Shown here: positions 1-5,302 of the stretch, piece after piece
Layout: the number at the start of each line of letters is the position of its first letter
Numbering within the stretch: the first letter of the stretch is position 1
The notes under the pieces: model-generated
What the model saw: only the letters and a program-made list of their open reading frames with translations
What the model was told of the DNA's origin: nothing
Databases searched by the model: none
Assembly (NCBI GenBank): GCA_964356195.1
Contig: CAYHGP010000037.1
Location: 1-5,302, forward strand
Reading direction: 5' to 3'
Source: 2-02-FULL-48-14 sp964356195
GTDB taxonomy: Bacteria > Patescibacteriota > Gracilibacteria > UBA1369 > 2-02-FULL-48-14
DNA length: 5,302 nt
Made by a program: the position numbers and the translations under genes

Positions 1-740
1 GCACCGGAGCTTTCACCACACGTGAAGGAGCCGGAAAACACCTCAAAGCAGGCGCCAAGCGCGTTATGATTTCCGCTCCCGCCAAAGACGCCATCGACCG
101 CACCATGGTGATGGGCGTGAACAATCTGGAATACAATCCAACCACCGATTTCATCGTGTCCAACGGCAGCTGCACTACCAACGGTCTCGCCCCGGTGTGC
201 AAAGTTCTTCAAGACAGTTTCGGAATCAAAAGCGGCCTCATGACCACCATCCACTCCTACACCAACGATCAAAACTTGTGTGACAACGACCACAAAGATT
301 TCCGCCGCGCTCGAGCCGCTGCTCAGAATATGCTCCCAACTTCCACCGGCGCCGCCAAGGCCATCAGCCTCGTAATTCCCGCACTTGAAGGAAAATTGAA
401 CGGCATCGCCATTCGTGTTCCCACTCCGGTAGTTTCGCTCGTGGACCTCACCGTGGAACTCGACAAAGAAGTCACTGCGGAAAGCGTAAACGCCGCCATG
501 AAAATCGCCTCCGAAACGGGACCCCTCAAAGGCATTCTGGGCTATAATGACATCCCTCTTGTTTCCACCGACTTCAAAGGCGACGCGCGCTCCAGTATTT
601 TCGACGCCCTCGAAACCCAAGTTCAGGGCAGCCACCTCGTCAAAGTGCTATCGTGGTATGATAACGAATGGGGTTATTCCTGCCGTTGCATCGACCTCGC
701 TGCGTACATGGCGAGCCGAGAGGCTTTGCAGCCCCTGTAA
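1..740 (+). CDS. gap: Glyceraldehyde-3-phosphate dehydrogenase, phosphorylating (5'-truncated)
   Basis: This is the C-terminal part of GAPDH, the cytoplasmic glycolytic enzyme that converts glyceraldehyde 3-phosphate, NAD(P)+ and phosphate to 1,3-bisphosphoglycerate. The frame is open from base 3, before the first in-frame ATG (66), and reads TGAFTTREGAGKHLKAGAKR, which is an internal GAPDH segment. The true start is therefore outside the window. 245 codons are visible, and about 90 N-terminal residues, including most of the nucleotide-binding fold, should be missing. The catalytic Cys lies in SNGSCTTNG (codon at 171-173) and the catalytic His in TTIHSYTNDQ (codon at 252-254). The hallmarks RRARAAAQNMLPTSTGAAKA and SWYDNEWGYS are intact, and the gene ends at TAA (738-740). 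The family usually has a second Cys four residues after the catalytic one (SCTTNC); here it is Gly. No convincing terminator follows the stop codon. Family identity is certain from the motifs; cofactor preference cannot be judged. Confidence 0.98.
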   Translation, partial: TGAFTTREGAGKHLKAGAKRVMISAPAKDAIDRTMVMGVNNLEYNPTTDFIVSNGSCTTNGLAPVCKVLQDSFGIKSGLMTTIHSYTNDQNLCDNDHKDFRRARAAAQNMLPTSTGAAKAISLVIPALEGKLNGIAIRVPTPVVSLVDLTVELDKEVTAESVNAAMKIASETGPLKGILGYNDIPLVSTDFKGDARSSIFDALETQVQGSHLVKVLSWYDNEWGYSCRCIDLAAYMASREALQPL

Positions 741-759
741 GCAGTTACGGCAACAAGAT

Positions 760-788
760 TTGCTGAAATAACAAGTTTATGCTATAAT
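760..788 (+). promoter_or_regulatory. Extended -10 sigma70-type promoter for the small membrane-protein gene
   Basis: A perfect TATAAT (783-788) is preceded by TG plus one base (780-782), forming an extended -10 element. A weak -35 candidate, TTGCTG (760-765), lies exactly 17 bp upstream. Transcription would start near 795, giving a leader of about 29 nt before the ATG at 824. The leader is AT-rich and has no Shine-Dalgarno sequence. The promoter lies in the 83-bp gap after gap, so the small gene need not depend on read-through from gap. This is a motif match only. Confidence 0.6.
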
Positions 789-823
789 TCAATGGTTCAA
801 TTTATTCTTTAAGCAAAATAAAA

Positions 824-1072
824 ATGAAAGAACTTTCCTCTTTCCGTCCATATTTTAAAGACAAAAAGTCTCTCATCGCCGGAGTCATTATAGGAGCTCT
901 TGCCGCAAGTTTACTCTGGTTCATGACCGCAAATGTTCAAACCAGTATTTTTAAAAAGTGGCACAATAAAAAGTCTGTCGAAACGATTGTTCCCACCGTT
1001 ATTGAAACGGGGAACGTTATTGAAACGGGGAACGTAATCGAAACGGGGAACGTAATCGAAACCGGCAATTAA
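824..1072 (+). CDS. Small single-pass membrane protein with C-terminal VIETGN tandem repeats
   Basis: An 82-residue protein that I do not recognise from any family. Residues 1-16 are polar and rich in Lys/Arg. Residues about 17-38 (LIAGVIIGALAASLLWFMTA plus a short extension) form one hydrophobic membrane helix with a GxxxG motif (G20, G24). A basic juxtamembrane patch (KKWHNKK, 44-50) follows, then a short linker. The last 24 residues are four exact copies of VIETGN, running up to the stop codon. Basic residues flank the helix on both sides, so topology is ambiguous; the helix could also be an uncleaved signal anchor with the tail outside. The start at 824 is the only ATG near the frame opening and follows a good promoter, but no Shine-Dalgarno is visible. 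The stop overlaps the stop of the convergent cyclase-like gene by 4 bp. A real gene is supported by the promoter, the coherent topology and the purely synonymous variation between repeats. Its function is unknown. Confidence 0.75.
   Translation: MKELSSFRPYFKDKKSLIAGVIIGALAASLLWFMTANVQTSIFKKWHNKKSVETIVPTVIETGNVIETGNVIETGNVIETGN
998..1069 (+). repeat. 18-bp tandem repeat, four units, in frame
   Basis: Four contiguous 18-bp units start at 998, 1016, 1034 and 1052, each encoding VIETGN. Units 1 and 2 are identical (GTTATTGAAACGGGGAAC). Unit 3 differs at two third positions (GTA, ATC). Unit 4 shares those two changes and adds three more third-position changes (ACC, GGC, AAT). A degenerate trace, GTCGAAACG, occurs upstream at 977-985. 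There are no spacers between units, so this is a coding tandem repeat and not a CRISPR. Confidence 0.97.
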
Positions 1073-4000
1073 GAGACCGGAACCATTCCATCCACCGCCT
1101 GTTTTATAGGCAAACACTCAAGCCCGTAATAATCGGGCTGTTGTGTTTGTTCCAGAAACTGGTGTAAACGCGCGGAATCATGGACCAAAGCTTCATATTC
1201 GGTATGCAGCCCATCAAACAAAGACTTATCTCCCGTAGTAAAAGTTCGCGCAATCAATCGCATTTTGAGCTGAATGAAATTCATAAGTTGCAAGGTCAAA
1301 CGATAACGAAGAGGGAGAAGTGCATCACGAACCGAGAGTCCCCATTGAGTTCGAATTTGGTCCTCTTGCTCCTGCAAAGTCGTCCACACTAAGGCCCTAT
1401 CCTCACCGCCGGCCGTTGCTTCGATTTCTCTTTGGAAGACACCAGGCAAAGGGAGCTTATATTGCCAGTGTAAAGCGACGGCATTGCAGTAAACATCAAA
1501 CGCATCCAAAGAAGCGGCATGAACGGGACGATCCAGCACGGCAAAAGAACGAGCTGCTTTGTCATGATAAACACGAATCTGTTTCATATCTTCACTACCG
1601 GGAGTGGATGAAAGATATTTATAGGTATCTAAAAGACACCTGAGTATTTCGGCCCTAAGCTCTTGATCCAAAGGGGTGGACACGTCCACAAGAACAAGCT
1701 CCGCCTTTAAAGCACTGAGTCGACTATTTGCAGAAAGAACGGATTTCTCCGCCGCAGAATTTAAGGAAGCGATAAGCCCAGTCTCTTCAGGCATTTTTCC
1801 GGCAAGCTCACGAGCAAGACGGGCAAAAAGTCGGGAAGCATAAGCAATTCTTGAAAGTGCAGCCCCTGAAAAAGCCAGCGGGAGCAATTCCACAGAAGGA
1901 TGTTCACATTGAGAAGTGCGCCCATTTTCAACAAATAATGCCTCAAGCTTCAGCACATTTTCCAACTCGCGATGGCGACTGATTCCCAGCGCTTCCAAGT
2001 CACCGGAAACTGCAGCCAACTCATCCATAATTCCTGCGTAAGGGTGACCAGAGGGAAGAGCCGCTAATTCTGCGGTAAGTGAAAGTTTAGGAAGCGCCAC
2101 GCCCGCTCTCCAAGACAACTCAGGTGATAGAACCTTTTGAGCCGAGAGCAAATCTCGTGCATAACTGGCATCCTTTTTGTCTTTGGTTTGCGTCAAAACC
2201 CAAACCAAGTCGTGCACAAGCTCCTGAGGAATTTTTTTTAAGTCAACGTGATGGGTCCTACAAGTTTGCAAAAATCGATGATAGAGCTCATAAGCAGCTC
2301 CAAAATCCTTTTTTTCATTCAGATAAAGCCGCCCTAAGCGAAAAACCAAATCGAAAGTTTTTGGATCCTCACACGTTTCTAAGGTACCTAAGGCATGTTC
2401 AAGTTCAATTGTGGAACGTTCCTCGTTTCCACCAAATCCATCTACTTCTGATCTAAAAAAATTGTTTTCCATAAGATATTTCCGGATATCTGGAGCGTAT
2501 TGACGCGCAAGCAAACGAGCCTTGCGAATTTTTACATCCGCCGGAACAAAGCATTCTTCTTCGCCTTGTTTTATAATCCTTAAAAACCCTAAGTGCTTCA
2601 ATTTTCTTAAGCACGCAAACCAAGGCAAATGGGAAAACAATTTTTGGAGATTCACAAGTGAAATCGGAAACCCAATTTCTGCAAGAATACCAAGAACGAT
2701 CCTATCATTTTCATCTAAACCTGCTGTATCTAAGATATGAGCAAGTTCTCCGGTCCAAACCTGATCAAGCAAAGCGGAATCCAAAGTACAGCTTGCCCCT
2801 ATCACGACCAAGGCCGGAGAAAAGTTATGAATGAGCAAACGAGGAGTCATCGGACCTTTCCAGCTCTTCAAAAGTTGCCTGACCCGCGCTTTGTGAGACT
2901 CATTCAAATCCGTACGCGTCTGAAAAACAAGCTCAAGAGCTTCATTCTCGCCCAAAGGCTCAAGTTCCAAAACTGCACTCAGTTCGCGCCCTTCATAGTG
3001 GTCACCGGTCATAGCCCCGGGACGAAATTGATAAGCTCCACAATAAACGAGACCAATAGGTGCCCCGGCCATAGCAAATAAGAAACGATCCATCCGAGCG
3101 GCATCTGCGTAGGACACGGTATCGGCATCCCAAAGTAAAAGCACAGGCTGAATGAGTAGATCCGGATGCTCCATAAGTTCATCTACACTACAGCCAAGCT
3201 TGGCCTCAAGATCGCCAAAAAGCCCTTTTTCGGAGTCCAAAGTCACCACCTGATTTTCAGTGAACTGTTTTTCGTTGCGGGCATAAAGTTCGGTTGCACG
3301 AAGCAAAGCCGACTCCCCGTAACCTCCTTCAACAGCATGATTGCTTTTTTGCACCTTAAGAGCCACCCCATTCGACCCCAAGCGGTCTACAAAGTTATGA
3401 AGAGCTGCATGTTCCTTTTCCCTTCCCACAAGAGGCTCGGGCAGGGTCAGCCTCCCGTCCTCTTCGACAGAAAGATGAACTCCCCGATAAGGTGCGCCTT
3501 TAATATAGTGAGTGGTCATTTCCACTCCCCTTAGTCCCAAAGCGGCACAAGCCGTACTGTCTACATTGATATAATCCCCATCCCTTCCATGCAAAGCGGC
3601 CACGGCACGTACGGTTCCCACAATCACGGCACCCGTTGCATCCACTTGAAAACTACCAGGCAAACGGAGCAGGTCCAAAGCCTGCTCATACCCCAAACCA
3701 AGTTTGATACTACAACCGGCCTCTTTTGCCATTTTCTTAATTTGCCTGACGAAGAGTGCAAAAGCCGCTTGAAACTGTTCAGGAGTTTGAATATTCTTGG
3801 ACCAAAAATGAAGTTCACGCGCTCCTACAGGTTTAAATGAAACAATATTGTCGGTTCCGGTCCCTTGGCTAAACAACTGATCCAAAAACGCTTCGACATC
3901 ACCCTCTTCGAGACTTAAAACGGCATAATAAGCTTCCAGACGAGGAGTCGTATGTTCAACTTCCTTGCCCTCAAGCAAATCAGCTAGAGCCGCCTCGGAA

Positions 4001-5001
4001 TAAGTACTCATTCGAAGCAATGCCTCAATCACCTTCACTAAAATAAGATTGGACCGAGGAAGGACAAGAGGTTCTCTCCACTCGGAGCTACCAACCGGTT
4101 CGCCAAAGGATCCAGCGCTAAGAATCTCACCGGGATTTGCGGCTTTCTGAAGATTTTCGGCTTCCTCGATTGCGGCACCTTTAACAATAACCCCTCCAGT
4201 CTTCTTCTCTTTTCCGGTATAAGCAAGCACTTTGAGCCCGGCTTTCCACGGACATACTCCACTCCTAAGGTCAAAGCTAGGTTTTTGAGTTGCAGGATCA
4301 ATTGGATATTTAGAGCTCCAATTCGGATAAACTCTATTCTTCAATTTTTCTATTTTCATCGGAATGCGCAACCGCTTGAGTTCCGCTTCAAGCTTCCCCT
4401 GTTGCTCAAGACTAAAGCTAAGAAATTTGCCGGCATCTCCAACCACAGGTTCCAATAAAGCCACGCCCGTTTTCTGAGCAAGTTCATTAAAAGCATTGCT
4501 TAAGTCCGTAGCTGTTAAAAGCTTATCATTAAATTCACCCTCCAAAAGACAAGGAGTGAATGCACAGGCATCCACCACGGTTACAGCATAGCCCTCAAGA
4601 GGCACTTCAAGTTTCACGCCATCTGTAATATCTTTCCATCCCTCCCCTGACAAACGTCTTTCCTCAAGCTCGGCGATTAAAGTGGGCAAAAGCGGTCGGA
4701 AATGAAGCGGGGCAGCAACCTTATGGTAAATGGCCTCCAATTTTACCCTAGCCTCATCTTCACTCAAAAACAGCAAACAACTAAGCAGGCGTGCTGAAAT
4801 ATCACCTTCGTTGGCAAAATCACGGAGATCACCCAGGTCGTTTAAAACATCCTCTCTCTCCTGAGGATCGGTCTCCCCGGCTAGTCGAAGACGCCGAGAC
4901 GTTCCGGCTCGCAATGAACCCAATGTTAAGTCCTGTCCTTTTTTGAGGGGAGAAGAATCACATTCCGGAAGTACTTCGATGGCGTTCAAATCTTCACCCA
5001 T
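1069..5001 (-). CDS. Soluble-adenylyl-cyclase-like protein: two class III cyclase domains, degenerate STAND-type NTPase, TPR-like tail
   Basis: A 1310-residue protein with no signal peptide or membrane helix, so probably cytoplasmic. Domain 1 (about 136-300) has the cyclase strand YAVTVVDACAFT (metal Asp D144), VVGDAGKFLSF (metal Asp D189) and GAAIEEAENLQ. Domain 2 (about 356-515) has SFKPVGARELHFW (K390, adenine-Lys position), SIKLGLGYEQ, DATGAVIVGTVR (D454 adenine Asp, R465 transition-state Arg, V461 in place of Asn) and HYIKGAPYRGVHLS. An NTPase module follows (about 522-735): LVGREKEHAAL, a P-loop relic GGYGESALLR with E563 in place of the Walker A Lys, a Walker B-like LLLWDAD (D625), and ELEPLGENEA. 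Next are a winged-helix-like segment (about 755-850) and helical TPR-like repeats (for example 885-912). By family knowledge this is the sAC layout, in which the two cyclase domains form one ATP-to-cAMP site. An in-frame TAA lies two codons before the ATG, so the start is bounded upstream; AAGG is only 1 nt from the ATG. The domain calls are by eye. Catalytic activity is uncertain. Confidence 0.85.
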   Translation of the reverse strand: MGEDLNAIEVLPECDSSPLKKGQDLTLGSLRAGTSRRLRLAGETDPQEREDVLNDLGDLRDFANEGDISARLLSCLLFLSEDEARVKLEAIYHKVAAPLHFRPLLPTLIAELEERRLSGEGWKDITDGVKLEVPLEGYAVTVVDACAFTPCLLEGEFNDKLLTATDLSNAFNELAQKTGVALLEPVVGDAGKFLSFSLEQQGKLEAELKRLRIPMKIEKLKNRVYPNWSSKYPIDPATQKPSFDLRSGVCPWKAGLKVLAYTGKEKKTGGVIVKGAAIEEAENLQKAANPGEILSAGSFGEPVGSSEWREPLVLPRSNLILVKVIEALLRMSTYSEAALADLLEGKEVEHTTPRLEAYYAVLSLEEGDVEAFLDQLFSQGTGTDNIVSFKPVGARELHFWSKNIQTPEQFQAAFALFVRQIKKMAKEAGCSIKLGLGYEQALDLLRLPGSFQVDATGAVIVGTVRAVAALHGRDGDYINVDSTACAALGLRGVEMTTHYIKGAPYRGVHLSVEEDGRLTLPEPLVGREKEHAALHNFVDRLGSNGVALKVQKSNHAVEGGYGESALLRATELYARNEKQFTENQVVTLDSEKGLFGDLEAKLGCSVDELMEHPDLLIQPVLLLWDADTVSYADAARMDRFLFAMAGAPIGLVYCGAYQFRPGAMTGDHYEGRELSAVLELEPLGENEALELVFQTRTDLNESHKARVRQLLKSWKGPMTPRLLIHNFSPALVVIGASCTLDSALLDQVWTGELAHILDTAGLDENDRIVLGILAEIGFPISLVNLQKLFSHLPWFACLRKLKHLGFLRIIKQGEEECFVPADVKIRKARLLARQYAPDIRKYLMENNFFRSEVDGFGGNEERSTIELEHALGTLETCEDPKTFDLVFRLGRLYLNEKKDFGAAYELYHRFLQTCRTHHVDLKKIPQELVHDLVWVLTQTKDKKDASYARDLLSAQKVLSPELSWRAGVALPKLSLTAELAALPSGHPYAGIMDELAAVSGDLEALGISRHRELENVLKLEALFVENGRTSQCEHPSVELLPLAFSGAALSRIAYASRLFARLARELAGKMPEETGLIASLNSAAEKSVLSANSRLSALKAELVLVDVSTPLDQELRAEILRCLLDTYKYLSSTPGSEDMKQIRVYHDKAARSFAVLDRPVHAASLDAFDVYCNAVALHWQYKLPLPGVFQREIEATAGGEDRALVWTTLQEQEDQIRTQWGLSVRDALLPLRYRLTLQLMNFIQLKMRLIARTFTTGDKSLFDGLHTEYEALVHDSARLHQFLEQTQQPDYYGLECLPIKQAVDGMVPVS
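1111..1152 (+). terminator. Possible plus-strand terminator hairpin inside the 3' end of the convergent gene
   Basis: An inverted repeat has 16-nt arms (1111-1126 and 1134-1149) around the loop TAATAAT. The inner arm AGCCCG/CGGGCT and the outer arm CAAACAC/GTGTTTG pair perfectly, separated by a 3-nt internal mismatch. On the plus strand the inner stem is followed by a U-rich run (GTTGTGTTTGTT), so it could end transcripts of the small membrane-protein gene about 65-80 nt after its stop. On the minus strand the following bases are less U-rich and the hairpin is still within the open frame, so it should not end that transcript. Its strength is uncertain because the U tract is interrupted. Confidence 0.45.
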
Positions 5002-5021
5002 ACCTTATTAAGAGACACGTT

Positions 5022-5049
5022 ATTGTAACATTAATGCATATTTTGACAA
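5022..5049 (-). promoter_or_regulatory. Sigma70-type promoter for the cyclase-like gene
   Basis: Read on the minus strand, TTGTCA (5049-5044) and TACAAT (5027-5022) are separated by 16 bp. TGT directly before the -10 gives an extended -10 (TGTTACAAT). The predicted start of transcription is near 5015, leaving a leader of about 14 nt before the ATG at 5001. This is a motif match with the right position and strand. Confidence 0.6.
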
Positions 5050-5057
5050 GAGCGAGC

Positions 5058-5086
5058 TTGAGATTTCGACCCGAAAGCGTTATAAA
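5058..5086 (+). promoter_or_regulatory. Sigma70-type promoter for hrcA, giving a leaderless or near-leaderless mRNA
   Basis: TTGAGA (5058-5063) and TATAAA (5081-5086) are separated by exactly 17 bp. The predicted transcription start is at about 5092-5094, immediately before the hrcA ATG at 5095. The -35 box is 8 bp from the -35 box of the divergent minus-strand promoter, so the two promoters stand back to back. A better -35 hexamer, TTGACA at 5043-5048, has no -10 at a suitable distance. Confidence 0.6.
5064..5076. repeat. Short inverted repeat in the hrcA promoter spacer
   Basis: TTTCG-ACC-CGAAA has perfect 5-bp arms and lies between the -35 and -10 boxes of the hrcA promoter, where a bound protein would block RNA polymerase. 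An operator role is only a possibility: arms of this length are common by chance. Confidence 0.25.
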
Positions 5087-5094
5087 TAGGGTGT

Positions 5095-5302
5095 ATGCAC
5101 ACTGAAGATCGAAAAAACCAAGTCCTAAGTGCCATCATTGAGCACTTCGTAAAAACGGCGGAACCTGTGGGTTCCAAGACCATTATTTTGACTTACAATT
5201 TCAAAGTGAGCCCCGCCACCGTGCGCAACGACATGGCCGACCTTGAAGAAGAAGGCCTCATCATGCAGCCCCACACCTCCGCCGGCCGCGTCCCCACGGA
5301 CA
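5095..5302 (+). CDS. hrcA: Heat-inducible transcription repressor HrcA (3'-truncated)
   Basis: The first 69 codons of HrcA, the repressor of class I heat-shock operons (groESL, dnaK), which binds CIRCE operators and is assisted by GroEL. The visible part is the N-terminal winged-helix DNA-binding domain, with the family pattern VLSAIIEHFVKTAEPVGSKT (residues 10-29), FKVSPATVRNDMADLEEEGL (36-55) and QPHTSAGRVPTD (58-69). The remaining roughly 270 residues lie beyond the window. An in-frame TAA at 5083-5085 and the perfect match of the N-terminus to the family fix the start at ATG 5095. The AGGG at 5088-5091 lies only 3 nt from the ATG, and the predicted transcript starts about at the ATG. hrcA is divergent from the cyclase-like gene. 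In many bacteria it leads a grpE-dnaK-dnaJ operon, which would lie downstream of this window. No consensus CIRCE is present upstream. Confidence 0.96.
   Translation, partial: MHTEDRKNQVLSAIIEHFVKTAEPVGSKTIILTYNFKVSPATVRNDMADLEEEGLIMQPHTSAGRVPTD
5127..5147. repeat. Inverted repeat with 9-bp spacer in the first codons of hrcA
   Basis: AAGTGC-N9-GCACTT has perfect 6-bp arms and the same 9-bp spacer as the CIRCE operator, whose arms carry the GCAC/GTGC core in the opposite order (TTAGCACTC-N9-GAGTGCTAA). It begins about 33 bp after the predicted transcription start. It could be a diverged autoregulatory site or a coincidence within coding sequence. Confidence 0.25.

Noticed and set aside
735..750. 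Hairpin CTGTAA-GCAG-TTACGG at the gap stop codon as a terminator
   Set aside because: The stem is only 6 bp with one G-U pair, is not GC-rich, and is not followed by a U run.
792..812. A six-codon leader frame (ATG at 792, stop TAA at 810-812) ahead of the small membrane-protein gene
   Set aside because: Its ATG lies at or before the predicted transcription start near 795, it has no Shine-Dalgarno, and such short frames are common by chance.
998..1069. CRISPR-like array
   Set aside because: The 18-bp units are directly contiguous without spacers and are in frame within a gene.
911..1117. A 68-codon minus-strand frame with YVPRF/NNVPRF-like repeats
   Set aside because: Its repeats are the antisense reading of the VIETGN repeat DNA, and the plus-strand frame has the promoter and a sensible membrane topology.
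1152..1162. Small hairpin CCAG-AAA-CTGG just after the terminator candidate
   Set aside because: A 4-bp stem is too short to support as a feature, and it lies in coding sequence.
1180..4301. Several open frames of 60-122 codons on both strands within the large minus-strand gene
   Set aside because: They lie in other frames of a 1310-codon gene with recognisable domains, show no family motifs, and have no promoters or start signals of their own.
1069..5001. The large gene as a decaying pseudogene, because of its degenerate P-loop and cyclase residues
   Set aside because: The frame is open over 1310 codons without frameshift, and the residue losses follow the sAC division of labour between domains rather than random decay.
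5043..5048. Perfect TTGACA as the -35 of hrcA
   Set aside because: No -10-like hexamer lies 15-19 bp downstream (that stretch reads TTTCGACC), while TTGAGA at 5058 has exact 17-bp spacing to TATAAA. The same bases serve the minus-strand -35, TTGTCA.

Overview
The window is bacterial chromosomal DNA with four protein-coding genes, tightly packed. In order they are: the C-terminal three quarters of a phosphorylating glyceraldehyde-3-phosphate dehydrogenase (plus strand, 1-740, truncated by the window edge); a small single-pass membrane protein ending in a four-fold hexapeptide repeat (plus, 824-1072); a 1310-residue multidomain protein on the minus strand (5001-1069); and the first 69 codons of the heat-shock repressor HrcA (plus, 5095-5302, truncated). 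All three visible stop codons are TAA. No RNA gene, IS element, CRISPR array or prophage part was seen. The taxon cannot be fixed from this sequence. A gap gene, an hrcA gene and sparse Shine-Dalgarno signals would suit many bacteria, including Candidate Phyla Radiation lineages, but that is only a guess.

The most interesting gene is the long minus-strand one. Its layout is N-terminal helical region, class III cyclase homology domain 1 (about residues 136-300), domain 2 (about 356-515), STAND/AAA-like NTPase module (about 522-735), winged-helix-like segment (about 755-850) and an alpha-helical TPR-like tail (about 860-1290). This is the architecture of soluble adenylyl cyclase (sAC/ADCY10-type). 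The active-site residues are divided between the two cyclase domains as in pseudoheterodimeric adenylyl cyclases: domain 1 keeps both metal-binding Asp residues, and domain 2 keeps the adenine-site Lys and Asp and the transition-state Arg. The transition-state Asn is replaced by Val, and the NTPase Walker A Lys is replaced by Glu. It may therefore be a weak or altered cyclase, or a scaffold derived from one.

The regulatory layout is compact. The 93-bp gap between the cyclase-like gene and hrcA holds two back-to-back sigma70-type promoters. The hrcA promoter lies so close to the ATG that its transcript would be leaderless or nearly so. The small membrane-protein gene has its own extended -10 promoter, and it overlaps the cyclase-like gene tail to tail by 4 bp (shared TTAA). 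A GC-rich hairpin followed by a U-rich run on the plus strand lies inside the 3' end of the cyclase-like gene and is a plausible terminator for the small gene. None of the three visible starts has a well-spaced Shine-Dalgarno sequence. No functional link between the neighbours is evident beyond their adjacency.
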